Below, piece by piece: positions 1 to 8,989 of a stretch of 64,000 bases of DNA. Below the pieces are notes generated by a model, which ran no database searches, was not told the origin of the DNA, and saw only the letters and a program-made list of their open reading frames with translations. Source of the DNA: Amoebophrya sp. A120 (lineage: Eukaryota > Sar > Dinophyceae > Syndiniales > Amoebophryaceae); assembly GCA_905178155.1 (NCBI GenBank), contig CAJINV010000002.1, forward strand, positions 7,408,743 to 7,472,742, read 5' to 3'. Every line of letters starts with the position of its first letter. The first letter of the stretch is position 1. The position numbers and the translations under genes are program-made.

Positions 1-253
1 AAGTGTTGCTTTCATGTCTGAGTGTCAATTATGAATAACAAAACCAACAGGCTAACCAGGTAAGCGTGCTTGCTTTGTTTCACGTAAGTCTATTTGTTTT
101 GATTTGTGCCTGAATTACATAAAACGAACGCATCTGTAAGAGTGTTTTAAGTATACCTATACCTTTAAGTTTACGACAGTGTCACACTCAGAATTTTGTA
201 ATAGAAGGACGTAACTAGAACGTGCTTGCCACGTTCCATAAAGAAACTGCACA
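1..253. other. Upstream flank, no gene seen
   Basis: The stretch before the first ORF is AT-leaning, with stops in all frames. No repeat, RNA gene or clear promoter element could be recognised. It presumably holds the 5' untranslated region and promoter of the ORF that starts at 254. Confidence 0.4.
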
Positions 254-1708
254 ATGGCGGCCCTAGGACCAGAATTCTCGATGCAAGCGAACAATGCGCT
301 TTGTGAGAACCCGTATGCCCCGAATAACGACCACCTGTTTGACTTGCGAGCCCACGAGACGAGCGGGTTCTTCTTGAATAACCTGTCCGACTTGGGTGGA
401 ATCACGAAGAGTCTGGAGCCCCAGAAGTTTTTCATGAAGGAGAAAACGCTGAGCTTGACCCAGTTGTCCCTCCTCGCAGGGGGAACAGGTGATGTCCAGA
501 TCGAGGAGGTGTGGATCGGTTGTTGTTTTCAAGATTTTTCCTTTTATCATCAACCTGCTGCGGTTTCTGAATTTCGTCCGTACCTAGTCGTTCTTTCCGA
601 GACAGTGTCCAATTTGTTGGCTCCAAGGATTTCGGAGTTACGCATGGGGTCCTATCACCTCCAGGATGTGTCGGGCATGCTCGCCACCGCCCGGGAATAC
701 GGATTCGACAAGTTCTGGATCTACTTCGTGGTCTTCGAGCCCGAGGTCCTCCTTCCCGGCACCTTAAGCCTCATGAATCTTCGTCGGCCCAAATTCGTCT
801 ATGGAGTTATTCGGGATCCTTTCGCGCGCCATCGCCTGACGCCGATGATCGAGATGATCAACATGGTTGTGCAGACCACCTCCCGTTACACTGAGGTGGT
901 GCACTTGCAGCGCGTCGAGGAACTGGAGCGACAGTACCGCGACGAGCTCGCCAACTTGATGAACCAGAACATCTTGTTACGTGTCGAAAATGCTCGTCAT
1001 CGCGATACGCAGGAAGAAAGTAATCAGATGCAGATCGAGAACGAAGCGGTGCGCCTCGACATCTTAGAAGAGCGGGAACGCTGCACTGAATTGCGATTGG
1101 AAAACGAGCGTCTCCGCGGCGCGATCCGTCGGTTGACGGACCAGTTGCGCGCCCGTCGCGAGCGTGGATCCCGTCCCAACCGCAACCGCAACTTCGATTT
1201 GACGCCGCCCAGTTCCCCTGCCCTCGCGACAAGAGGTGGCTCCAGCCCGGACAGCACTGGTTCTGACACACCTAGTTCTCCGATTTCTCCGTTGTCGGGT
1301 TCGTCCGACTCTGACGAAGCCAATTCACGTCATGATCTTGAAATGACAGATGTCCAGGACGAGAACGACGCTATTCCTGGCGGCTCGCGCGCGCCAGTCA
1401 TACAAGATACTGGTTGTCGCACGATGCCCCGCTTGACAGCGGACATGAGTTTCTACAATCACATGAATATGCTTTTCCAAGAACGAGCGGCTAACCAAAA
1501 CACCGAAAACCGCTCCCCTCGTGTCTGGATCCACCAAAATGATGGTAATTTATACGAAGTCTCCCCCGAAGTAAATGTGGATGATCGCACCAGCTCCAAC
1601 AACGACGCTTTGTTTGGTTCGCCGGACAGTGGCACAGGCAACTCTAGTTCGTGGCATAGTACCATCCACGTGGGTCTGACCCAGGAGGATTTAGATCAGT
1701 TGGATTAA
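254..1708 (+). CDS. Orphan protein with central coiled coil and acidic Ser-rich tail
   Basis: This is an uninterrupted 484-codon ORF starting at an ATG in the context CACAATGG. Residues 1-210 look globular, with mixed hydrophobic and aromatic content. Residues about 215-300 are a strong coiled-coil candidate with heptad-like Leu spacing and many Glu/Arg (VEELERQYRDEL, ENERLRGAIRRL), ending in an Arg-rich stretch. Residues about 310-365 are Ser/Pro/Asp-rich and likely disordered. I see no signal peptide, membrane segment or catalytic motif, and I do not recognise the family. The gene has no visible intron and is followed after only 72 nt by a second intronless ORF on the same strand, unlike the intron-bearing minus-strand genes that dominate the window. 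It could be one ORF of a two-ORF mobile or viral-like element, or simply a lineage-specific gene. Existence as a coding ORF is fairly sure; function is unknown. Confidence 0.65.
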   Translation: MAALGPEFSMQANNALCENPYAPNNDHLFDLRAHETSGFFLNNLSDLGGITKSLEPQKFFMKEKTLSLTQLSLLAGGTGDVQIEEVWIGCCFQDFSFYHQPAAVSEFRPYLVVLSETVSNLLAPRISELRMGSYHLQDVSGMLATAREYGFDKFWIYFVVFEPEVLLPGTLSLMNLRRPKFVYGVIRDPFARHRLTPMIEMINMVVQTTSRYTEVVHLQRVEELERQYRDELANLMNQNILLRVENARHRDTQEESNQMQIENEAVRLDILEERERCTELRLENERLRGAIRRLTDQLRARRERGSRPNRNRNFDLTPPSSPALATRGGSSPDSTGSDTPSSPISPLSGSSDSDEANSRHDLEMTDVQDENDAIPGGSRAPVIQDTGCRTMPRLTADMSFYNHMNMLFQERAANQNTENRSPRVWIHQNDGNLYEVSPEVNVDDRTSSNNDALFGSPDSGTGNSSSWHSTIHVGLTQEDLDQLD

Positions 1709-1780
1709 GTGTGTGGCTTGCCTACACAGAAAGCTAAAGAAAGCGTTAATCACAGATCTCTCAAAATCTCAAGAAATAAA

Positions 1781-2683
1781 ATGAACGTGCAACCTTCTCT
1801 ATTGCCGGTGCCTCTTGACGATCGGTATCCTTCCATCTTTACCGACGAAGTGTACCGGGCTGCGTCTCCAAGACACGTCTGTAAGAAAGCTGTAGTAAAA
1901 CACCCGAAAGCGACGCGTGCTGACGCCGACTTCCGGGGCATCAAAAACTTCAACTATAAATATAAAAGTTCCGGGGACGACAACACTTGGTCCGAAGACG
2001 ATTTCTTCCACCGCAAGGCCGAGGCGGAGGAAAACCGGATGAGGAAAGCGTGGAAGAAGAATATTATCAAAAAGAAAGGAAAGACACCATCTCCTGCTCG
2101 CCAGGAGAACCAAGACTTACCCCCTGCCAGCCAGGTGGGAATTGAACTAAAACCGAATTTACAGCCGAAAACTGCTGTCGTACTCGTCCCAGCTGCGCAC
2201 ACGAAGACCCCGTACACGAAGACCGTTGCGCAACTACTCGGAAACTACCGTTTTCGTCGCAATCACACGTATGCAGGACTCGAATGGCACCACGGCATGA
2301 AGTCCAATTCCGGAAGAGAGAGGCACTTCTGGAGGCAGGTGGAGTCGATCCTTTGCCCGAAAACATCTCACAGTGGTTTCATCATGGGCGGTTACTTTGC
2401 AGACTGGCTTCTTGGGCAGTTCGAGAAAAGAAAACTGGATCCACGGTGCTTACGGGATAAGGTGGCGTTTCATAATGTCTTCGAGCAAGAATTCTTGGAG
2501 AATCACTGTCATGGTTCTCTAGAGTTCCAGGGACCTCCGCCGGGACCGTACGACAAGATCGTGGCCATTTCTGCCAAACCACGTGTGCAGCAGGCGATTC
2601 AAGACAAACGATCTGAGTTACAGGCGAACCCAGACGACAACGACATCATTTCCACGAGCGAATCAGAACAGGCTTCCGAGTAA
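1781..2683 (+). CDS. Orphan basic protein, second ORF of an intronless pair
   Basis: The ORF is open from 1709, but the first ATG is at 1781, giving 300 residues beginning MNVQPSLLPVP. The N-terminal half is Lys/Arg-rich and probably disordered (KAWKKNIIKKKGK). The C-terminal half, from about residue 165, is richer in Trp, His and Tyr (YAGLEWHHGM, GGYFADWLLGQFEKRKL) and looks folded. The tail is acidic and Ser-rich. No known domain was recognised. It lies 72 nt downstream of the previous ORF on the same strand and also lacks introns, so the two could share a transcript. Because the coding frame is long and unbroken I regard it as real, but nothing in the sequence fixes its role. Confidence 0.55.
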   Translation: MNVQPSLLPVPLDDRYPSIFTDEVYRAASPRHVCKKAVVKHPKATRADADFRGIKNFNYKYKSSGDDNTWSEDDFFHRKAEAEENRMRKAWKKNIIKKKGKTPSPARQENQDLPPASQVGIELKPNLQPKTAVVLVPAAHTKTPYTKTVAQLLGNYRFRRNHTYAGLEWHHGMKSNSGRERHFWRQVESILCPKTSHSGFIMGGYFADWLLGQFEKRKLDPRCLRDKVAFHNVFEQEFLENHCHGSLEFQGPPPGPYDKIVAISAKPRVQQAIQDKRSELQANPDDNDIISTSESEQASE

Positions 2684-3429
2684 GACGAGGAAGACGAGAA
2701 TTACAACTAAAAAGGACATCTTCCAACAACTGATTGCAACTAAAACAACTCCAACATCACTTCGTTCAGCTAGCACAGCTTCAACATCCTAACCACCAGA
2801 ACACTCGCTTTTGCGAAAGAGAGGCGTTATGAGAAATGATGATATTCGCAGGCAACTAGTGTTCAATCAAGATACCGGTGCGGTTGTGGTTTGAGATGAG
2901 GTTGAAGTTGAGAAGATCAAAGTTTTCGTCGTTGGTTTTGAAAGTCACTTTTGACTCTCGACTTGTGTCTCGAGCCTACAAGCTACAAAACATGATGTGA
3001 AACAACTCAAGACAAGAGCCGGGAGGACACTGGACAGTGTCGCGACGTCTCTGAAATCGAGACGTCAACGTAGCGGATCAGCCGCCAACTAAACTGTATT
3101 GTCACAGCTTTGAACTTGAAATGTACTGGGAACTTGCAACAACAAATAAATAAAAATAAAACGAAACGACACGCCCTCGCTCTTGGCACGAGCTTGTCCG
3201 TGTGCTTGCACAGGAGGTGCGAGCCCGCAAGAGCTTCTCCGCTTGTTTTGATCAACGTTTGCTCAGTCGTCGTTATCGCTGCTGTTGTCGCAACTAAATC
3301 AGCTTACAACTGTGCGATCCCTCCTCACCAGTTAGACCCACAAAAATCCCTAGGGATGGTAGATTGGAAATCAGGGAATTTCACGCCTAAGGGAATTTGG
3401 TTTGGCAATAATCATATTGTAGTATCATA
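2684..3429. other. Intergenic, no convincing gene
   Basis: Only short ORFs with unbiased composition occur here on either strand. The first 100 bases after the stop could be the 3' UTR of the upstream ORF. I see no repeat array, tRNA fold or transposon end. Confidence 0.4.
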
Positions 3430-3989
3430 GATTTAGAATAATAATATAGGATCCAGGATTTCAGATGGATCTTTCTCTGATTACCAAATTTGAATCTTAT
3501 CGATCCAGATATACACACAGAAAAATATTTTTTTTTTTCAATTGATTTAGGATTAATTTTTCGAATTCGAAATCATGAAAAATTGGTTTTTTTTCAATAA
3601 GAATGGATCGATCATCAGAATATTTTTTTGATGAGAATAAAGATATATACCTGATGAGAATGAAGATAAATATATATATGATGAGAATGCAGATGGATAA
3701 TCTAAAAAAATATTTTTTTAAAATTTTTGGATTTCTCTCTTTCTTGTCATATCTGGGCATGTATGACTCAAATTATCATTCTGCTCCAATCCGAAATTGT
3801 CTGTCATCGATCTCATCATCATATAATTCTCTCGATTGATGAAGATAAAGATAAAGATAAAGATGGAGGAATGAAATAGAAAAATTATATTTGAAGAATA
3901 AAGAATGTCAAGCTCTAGTTCAAGAGTTTTTGAAATTTTTGGATGGAAAGAAAACAAAATTCAATCGATTACAATTACAATTTATTCAT
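3430..3989. repeat. AT-rich island with GATAAA-type tandem repeat (left part)
   Basis: Base composition falls sharply to AT-rich sequence dense in ATATA, TGATGAGAAT and GATAAA words. A short tandem repeat of AAGATA units lies at about 3842-3865, and TGATGAGAAT recurs near 3630, 3652 and 3679. No ORF has protein-like composition. The island continues beyond the GC-rich LINE fragment at 6450-7030, so the retroelement appears to have landed inside it. Confidence 0.5.
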
Positions 3990-6450
3990 GAGGGAAACTC
4001 GCGAGACTACAACCCTATTTGTTCAACAGAGGAGTCGAAATGAGAGGAGACTCGATCTTTCCGTCCTCGCGCGCGCAGGGACTAACTGCGCGAGGCTCTT
4101 CGTTTCAGCGCCCTTACTCCGGGGTCGCATCCGGAGTGTACTGCTTCGTGAGATCCCGACCCAGTTGCTGCGTGTTGTGCACTCGGCCAGGCGCAGGGTC
4201 GGGAAGGCCGTCTTCGAACGCAGTTTCGTCTTACTGCTGTGGCCCCTCGCGGGCCTCTCGCGCGCGTCTCTGCGCCCGGATTCTGGCGACGTCCTCCCAG
4301 GGGTCGGCCCGCAGTGCGGCACGGACCTCTTCAGCAGCTTCTGCCGCTTCGTCTGCTGTCGCGTGCAACTCCGGGTCGATGACGCGGGTCAGCGGGAAGA
4401 CCTCCCCCGCATCGTCGGTGATGCGCAAGGTGGCCGCGAGTTTCTTCGTCAGTGTGTTGAAGGTGACCCCCACCGGAAGCTCCTTGCTGCCTCCACGCAG
4501 CTCGAGCGCCTGCTTTACTCGCTGCGGTTCTTCGTTGTGGAGCCGCTTCGGCAACGCCCGTTGCTCCGGCTGTGGTTTTGGTGGTGGCGCGAACGTCTCG
4601 CCGAAGTCTTTCTCCGCGGCGGCCTGCTGCCGGCAGCGCATGTGCACAAAGGCCGCGCGGAGAGAGCCGAAGCGCTTCAGCGGCCCCCTGTTCCCCGGGC
4701 GACACTCCAAGCATGCGCACTTGATTTCTGCAATGCGCCACTTTTTAGGCCTCGGCAGTGCGGCGTCGCGATAGAGCTCCGGGAGGTCGTCCCGGTCCGG
4801 GAACACTACGAAGTCATCCCAGGAGCAGATCTGACTCACGATCTCACAGCACTCCGCCTGCATGTCAAAAGCCCCGCTGGGGGGGTTGTCTAGTTCCTGC
4901 AGCACGTTGTTGCCCCCCACGAAGTTGATCATCTTCGCCAGCACCGTCGGCTTGCCTTTTTTGTCTACCTCCCCCGTGCAGACCCGGAGGGCGTTCGTGA
5001 TCTCCTGCTTTGCGTTCAGTTCTACGGGCTGGATGGCCGTCGTCGGCCACCTCTTCTGCTCGGTCTCTTGCGCCAGCGGGCACGTCTGTTCGTGACTGCG
5101 GACTTCAAACACTCGCCAGTCCGTCTCCTCCGAGAGGGGGTGGCAATCGTAGTGGTTCGCGAACTTAATCGGACACCTTTCCCCCGGTCTCTGTCCTGGG
5201 ACGCAGAAGTGGCACGCCGGTGCCGCTCGGCAGCGGTTAGGCGCGTCGAGGTCAGCCGCAACCTTGCTGATCGCCTCCGCGAGGCTACGGCCCTCCTCGG
5301 AGTCCTGGATTGCTTTGCCCCCTGCGCGGTCGTACCACTGCCGGAAAGACTGGAGGTCATGTCGAGGCAGCTGGTCAATGTCCTTCTTTGAAAAATGCGA
5401 AACCCAATGCGCCTGGGCCTCGACCTTCTGCTCTTCCATGCACTGCGGGTCCGCCGCGTAGTCTTGCACGGTCAGTGCTATACGCGCCTCAAAGATCAGG
5501 GTCCTCCAGACTGTGCGGCAGGTTGCTAGCGCCAGCATGAGCGAGTCCGACACCTCTCCGCCGCATACGAGCGCCAGCGTCTTTTTGCCCTGTGTCCAGA
5601 GCGTGTCCGGACTTGCCCCCGGTCGCGGTGCGGCCAACCACTCGTACTCCAACCTGGGAACCCCTCCCAGCAAAAACGCTCCGAAGAGCGCACGGCGCGA
5701 CAACCGCCAGTGCGGAAGTCTGACCAAGTGGCCCAAGAAGCGCAGCTGCATGAAGCGGATGAACGCCACTAGGGGTTCGACTTTGTGAATCCTACGGAGC
5801 CGGCAGATCGGTAGGTGGAGCGAGTGCAGTTGCCAGCGGCGGTAACCGCACAACATGAGCATCGCGTCGCTTTCTAACTTCTGCAGTGATGCGATCTCAT
5901 CCGCGCCCCAGGTGCGTGTCTCGCATGCGAAGGTTCCCCGCGAGCGAATCCGGCAGACCAGGTTCACTATCAGGTCCGTGCCGCTCTCCGCAGCGCCCCC
6001 GATGGCTGCGAGTTCTGTGATCGCCCAGGACATGCGCTGCTTCCGTACTTCGACGTCTTGCGCGTCGTCCAACCAGTTCCCCAGGTAGCGGCAGGCGGCG
6101 GTGAGCTGTGTGGCCGTCATACTCGCCAAGAGGTACTTGGTGCGGTTCGCCCACACGCCTGTGCAATTCCCCATTGCCATCCAGGCGGAGTTCAGCACCA
6201 GTGCGCCCGGGATGCGGTCGGGGAACGCGGTATCGTCCGCGAAACGCAGCTCCTTCAAAACGTCTAGCAACACACGCGCCGAACCGGAAAGCGCCTGCGC
6301 GATCGTGTCGGCCGTTTGCCCCGGAGTGGCGAACTGCGCGCGGGGCGCCCACAGTCGCAGGCCCCAGGGCTGTGCCGCCCCCTGTGCTGCCTGTTCCACA
6401 ATTCCGCGGTAAATCGCAATGCACACGTCGTACGCTGTTGCGAATGAATA
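3990..6450 (-). mobile_element. 5'-truncated non-LTR (LINE) retrotransposon fragment
   Basis: A GC-rich block with sharp composition borders near 3990 and 6445 sits inside an AT-rich island. It carries, on the minus strand, the C-terminal part of a reverse transcriptase and its downstream region. The palm fingers and any upstream endonuclease are missing, as expected for a 5'-truncated, dead-on-arrival insertion. I could not identify a poly-A tract or a clear target-site duplication, so the exact ends are approximate. Confidence 0.7.
4231..6426 (-). CDS. Partial LINE reverse transcriptase, C-terminal half
   Basis: This is an open frame of 731 codons without an ATG at its beginning; the frame is open back to a stop near 6469. 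RFADDTAF at residues 61-68 is the reverse-transcriptase palm motif with the catalytic Asp pair. It is followed by CRYLGNWLDD with RMSWA, the usual 'YLG...R...A' thumb-side pattern of non-LTR enzymes, and then CETRTWG and LRFLGHLVRLP, typical of the region after the palm in LINEs. Two Cys/His clusters follow: CHFCVPG with downstream Cys/His, and CACLECRPG with HMRC, possible zinc-binding modules near the C-terminus. The first Asp-containing motif and the finger region are absent, so the protein cannot be an active polymerase on its own. The C-terminal half is otherwise free of stops, which suggests a fairly young insertion. Identification as LINE RT rests on motif order and is good; clade is not assigned. 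Confidence 0.75.
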   Translation of the reverse strand: MCIAIYRGIVEQAAQGAAQPWGLRLWAPRAQFATPGQTADTIAQALSGSARVLLDVLKELRFADDTAFPDRIPGALVLNSAWMAMGNCTGVWANRTKYLLASMTATQLTAACRYLGNWLDDAQDVEVRKQRMSWAITELAAIGGAAESGTDLIVNLVCRIRSRGTFACETRTWGADEIASLQKLESDAMLMLCGYRRWQLHSLHLPICRLRRIHKVEPLVAFIRFMQLRFLGHLVRLPHWRLSRRALFGAFLLGGVPRLEYEWLAAPRPGASPDTLWTQGKKTLALVCGGEVSDSLMLALATCRTVWRTLIFEARIALTVQDYAADPQCMEEQKVEAQAHWVSHFSKKDIDQLPRHDLQSFRQWYDRAGGKAIQDSEEGRSLAEAISKVAADLDAPNRCRAAPACHFCVPGQRPGERCPIKFANHYDCHPLSEETDWRVFEVRSHEQTCPLAQETEQKRWPTTAIQPVELNAKQEITNALRVCTGEVDKKGKPTVLAKMINFVGGNNVLQELDNPPSGAFDMQAECCEIVSQICSWDDFVVFPDRDDLPELYRDAALPRPKKWRIAEIKCACLECRPGNRGPLKRFGSLRAAFVHMRCRQQAAAEKDFGETFAPPPKPQPEQRALPKRLHNEEPQRVKQALELRGGSKELPVGVTFNTLTKKLAATLRITDDAGEVFPLTRVIDPELHATADEAAEAAEEVRAALRADPWEDVARIRAQRRAREAREGPQQ

Positions 6451-7030
6451 TATTTTGAGATTCCATTACATCGATTATTTCATATTCTTTTGATTCTTTA
6501 TGCTATTTTCATTTACATTTTGATGATAGAAAATTTTTGAAACACCAGATCTTCCTAAACAAGAATGACCTCCCCGACCGATTGAATATTGCGTGACCCA
6601 CGAACCATGGACCTAAAGATGAGATTTCTGATCATCATGAATAAAAAAAAGAATCACAAATCTGAATAAAACCGAAGAGATTCCCCGATGATACATTGAT
6701 GACGAAAAAAAACTCTCTTGAATTAACCACTCTTATCCTTCTTTCTTTAAATATTTTTGATCATGAACATGATTTGATCGAAGATATATGTTTTATTGTA
6801 TTCTCAAATGATTCATGGAGATATCACGAGATGATCCTTGAGATCGGTTTTTTTCTATGACCAAATAAATGAATATGCAAGAACATGCTGAATAAATCTT
6901 CGAATAATGGATAAGAAAAAGCGTCACCATGTTTTTTTCTGTCGCTGCATATATTCAAGTTGTCTCAAGAACGCAACACCAATTTTAATTTTCTTGAAAT
7001 CAAAATCACAAGTATAGCAATACAAATCGC
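6451..7030. other. AT-rich island (right part), no gene
   Basis: The composition matches 3430-3989: ATGA/GATCATGA words, long A and T runs, and stops in all frames. It flanks the LINE fragment on its 5' side. Nothing else is recognisable. Confidence 0.45.
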
Positions 7031-7525
7031 ATGGTCATGTTGATTTTGCAGCATCTGCATCAGCATCGTGATCATTGCAACAAACATGATCGAGATTTGT
7101 TATTTGAAATCGGGTTCTTCTTGTTGCGCATAAAATCAGGCTCCTCACGCACCGATATCGTTGAGGTTAGTGATAAAATCCGTTCCAAATTCTATCCACC
7201 ATTGTGCATCTGCCTCTCACTAATCCGCATGTCGTGTTTTGTTCGCCTATCAAGAGTATGGAAGTTCGGAACTAGTTCTCTGCTTTGGTCATGCAAAAGG
7301 TTCGTTTTCTTCCTCGCTGTCTTCATCTTTTGGTGGAAAGACGAAGCATTTTCGCGCCGTTCGCTAAGAGCACGTACCTGGATTAAACTCCTCAATTTCG
7401 CGAACCAAGATTCAGAAAACACAAATATAATAACGCGCGCGCAGGCGCACTTTATTAGTTGCATGGACAAAAGATCTGGTGTGCTGTTTGATCCCGAAGG
7501 AGCAATGCCTCGCTGATGCTTAAGT
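7031..7525. other. Transition region, no supported gene
   Basis: A 161-codon + frame and a 92-codon minus frame are open here, but neither has protein-like composition, a known motif or a clear relation to neighbouring exons. Probably intergenic, or downstream UTR of the minus-strand exons to the right. Confidence 0.3.
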
Positions 7526-8065
7526 CTAAGTCATCGATCTGAGTTTTTGTTTTTCTGTTTTTTGCTTTTTCTCGCCTGCCTTTGACCTCCATGACATCAT
7601 AGAACTTAGTTCGCCATCCATACACCGCGTCGACAACACCACGCGGACGTCCGTGCCGTTGGCCTCCAGCACGATGCCGATTTTTTCTTTCGCTCGGCTC
7701 TCGTCGGTCGGCCGCGCCGGTGCCGCTGCGTTCGCTAGCCGACTCAGGAGAAGTGCGTCTCCCCAGAAGGTACCCACCTCAGAAATGAAGACCCGGGCCT
7801 CTGAGGCCAAGTGGAACAGCGCCAGATTGATGCTTGCGTCGTACCGCGGACCCAGGTGGTACGGTTTGCGCAGAATGTAGAACTTGAAAAGCGCAGGGGA
7901 AATCTGGTCAGACATCCACTTCTCCCAATGCAAAAGCTCGTCTTCCGTGTACACATTCAGATCCGAAAACGCGGACTTGCGGTAAAGGTTCAGATTCAGG
8001 GCCGCGCAGTTCACTTCGTTGTTTGTCTCCGCCGTCACAATTGTCGCGATTTTCCGAGTATGCAT
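7526..8065 (-). CDS. Probable 3' exon of an unidentified minus-strand gene
   Basis: The frame reads as globular protein (YTEDELLHWEKWMSDQ, FKFYILRKPYHLGPRYD, LALFHLASEARVFISEVG) with a basic Lys-rich tail ending at 7526. The apparent start at 8065 is inside coding-like sequence, so an upstream exon is expected, possibly the one at 8325-8789, but I could not fix a splice junction from phase. There is no known domain. A nearby alternative frame (7908-8168) is judged a shadow. Confidence 0.4.
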   Translation of the reverse strand: MHTRKIATIVTAETNNEVNCAALNLNLYRKSAFSDLNVYTEDELLHWEKWMSDQISPALFKFYILRKPYHLGPRYDASINLALFHLASEARVFISEVGTFWGDALLLSRLANAAAPARPTDESRAKEKIGIVLEANGTDVRVVLSTRCMDGELSSMMSWRSKAGEKKQKTEKQKLRSMT

Positions 8066-8324
8066 TGCAAAAATTGCGAGCGCTGTCGCCTCCGGGCCGG
8101 CAAAAGGGCGTTATGTTTAAACATAAACTTACCACACTGGTCATCGTGCTGCCGACGGCGCTGGGCATCTATCGCACTTCACACGAACACACGAAAGAGG
8201 ATGCGCTTCTTACGCACTCGCATCGCAGGCACGACCATGGGCCCTGCGTTGCTCACCATGACAGCATGCAGAATGAGCTTTTTACTATGGATCAGGCCCA
8301 GGCACGTCATGGCACCTCGCAGAT

Positions 8325-8789
8325 TTACTTCGGATATCGCACGAAATTCCGCAAGGAAACGTATTGTACGCACTCCTGGTTGGCGTAGAAGTTGGTCGCC
8401 CGTCCCTGTCGCGCGCAGCTGGTCATGGAGACGTAGGGATCAGTAGTCGATTTGTATGTAGCTGTCGGCGCCGCGGACGACACAACGTCCGGCGCCGCGG
8501 TGATGACTGCTGCAGCAGAGGCAGGAGCCTGGGCGTTGCCTGCAGGTGCATTGCCATTGGTCGACAGAGGCTCGACTTCCAAATCTGCTATCATGGTCGC
8601 CATCTCCGCATGGGTTAACTGCCGCGACCCCCGGCGGGTGCGCCCGACGAAGTTGGGAACTTTGGTCACAAGCGGAGGACTATAGGGAGGCAAATTATTT
8701 CTCTTGTCGGATGTGGGACGAGGAGAAAGAGCAGACGCTTTCGCTTTGTTTTCATGCTCTTTTGTTTCTATTCTTGATGACGAATGCAA
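8325..8789 (-). CDS. Probable exon or small gene, Ala/Pro/Ser-rich protein
   Basis: This is a 154-codon frame beginning with an ATG near 8789. The first part is polar and basic, followed by RTRRGSRQLTHAEMATMI and an Ala/Pro/Thr-rich stretch. GTACAATAC near the end, after the codons for NQEC, could be a donor. The composition matches other exons in this window. Whether it starts a separate gene or is internal to the gene running from 11.3 to 7.5 kb is unresolved. Confidence 0.35.
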   Translation of the reverse strand: MHSSSRIETKEHENKAKASALSPRPTSDKRNNLPPYSPPLVTKVPNFVGRTRRGSRQLTHAEMATMIADLEVEPLSTNGNAPAGNAQAPASAAAVITAAPDVVSSAAPTATYKSTTDPYVSMTSCARQGRATNFYANQECVQYVSLRNFVRYPK

Positions 8790-8989
8790 TATATGAATCG
8801 ATATGCCAAGTACAAAGAAGCTGCATCAAATGCGAACTTCGGAATAATTCCCATGATCACAGCTGCTGCCCTCTAAGCAAGGCCCAAAGAGGACAACAAA
8901 CATGCTCAGGAAGCGGGAAAGCATACGATGCTCATTATGATCATCAATTTCAATACTTTCTTTTAGTCGTTGACTTTCCCCCGAAACCG

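Noticed and set aside
1750-2366. Minus-strand ORFs antisense to the orphan ORF at 1781-2683
   Set aside because: Shadow frames; the + frame is longer, has an ATG and more protein-like sequence.
3943-4893. 316-codon + frame over the LINE fragment
   Set aside because: It is the antisense shadow of the GC-rich reverse transcriptase frame; composition is Arg/Leu-rich without motifs, while the minus frame has RT motifs.
7031-7516. 161-codon + ORF
   Set aside because: Composition is not protein-like and an equally long antisense frame exists; no family signal.
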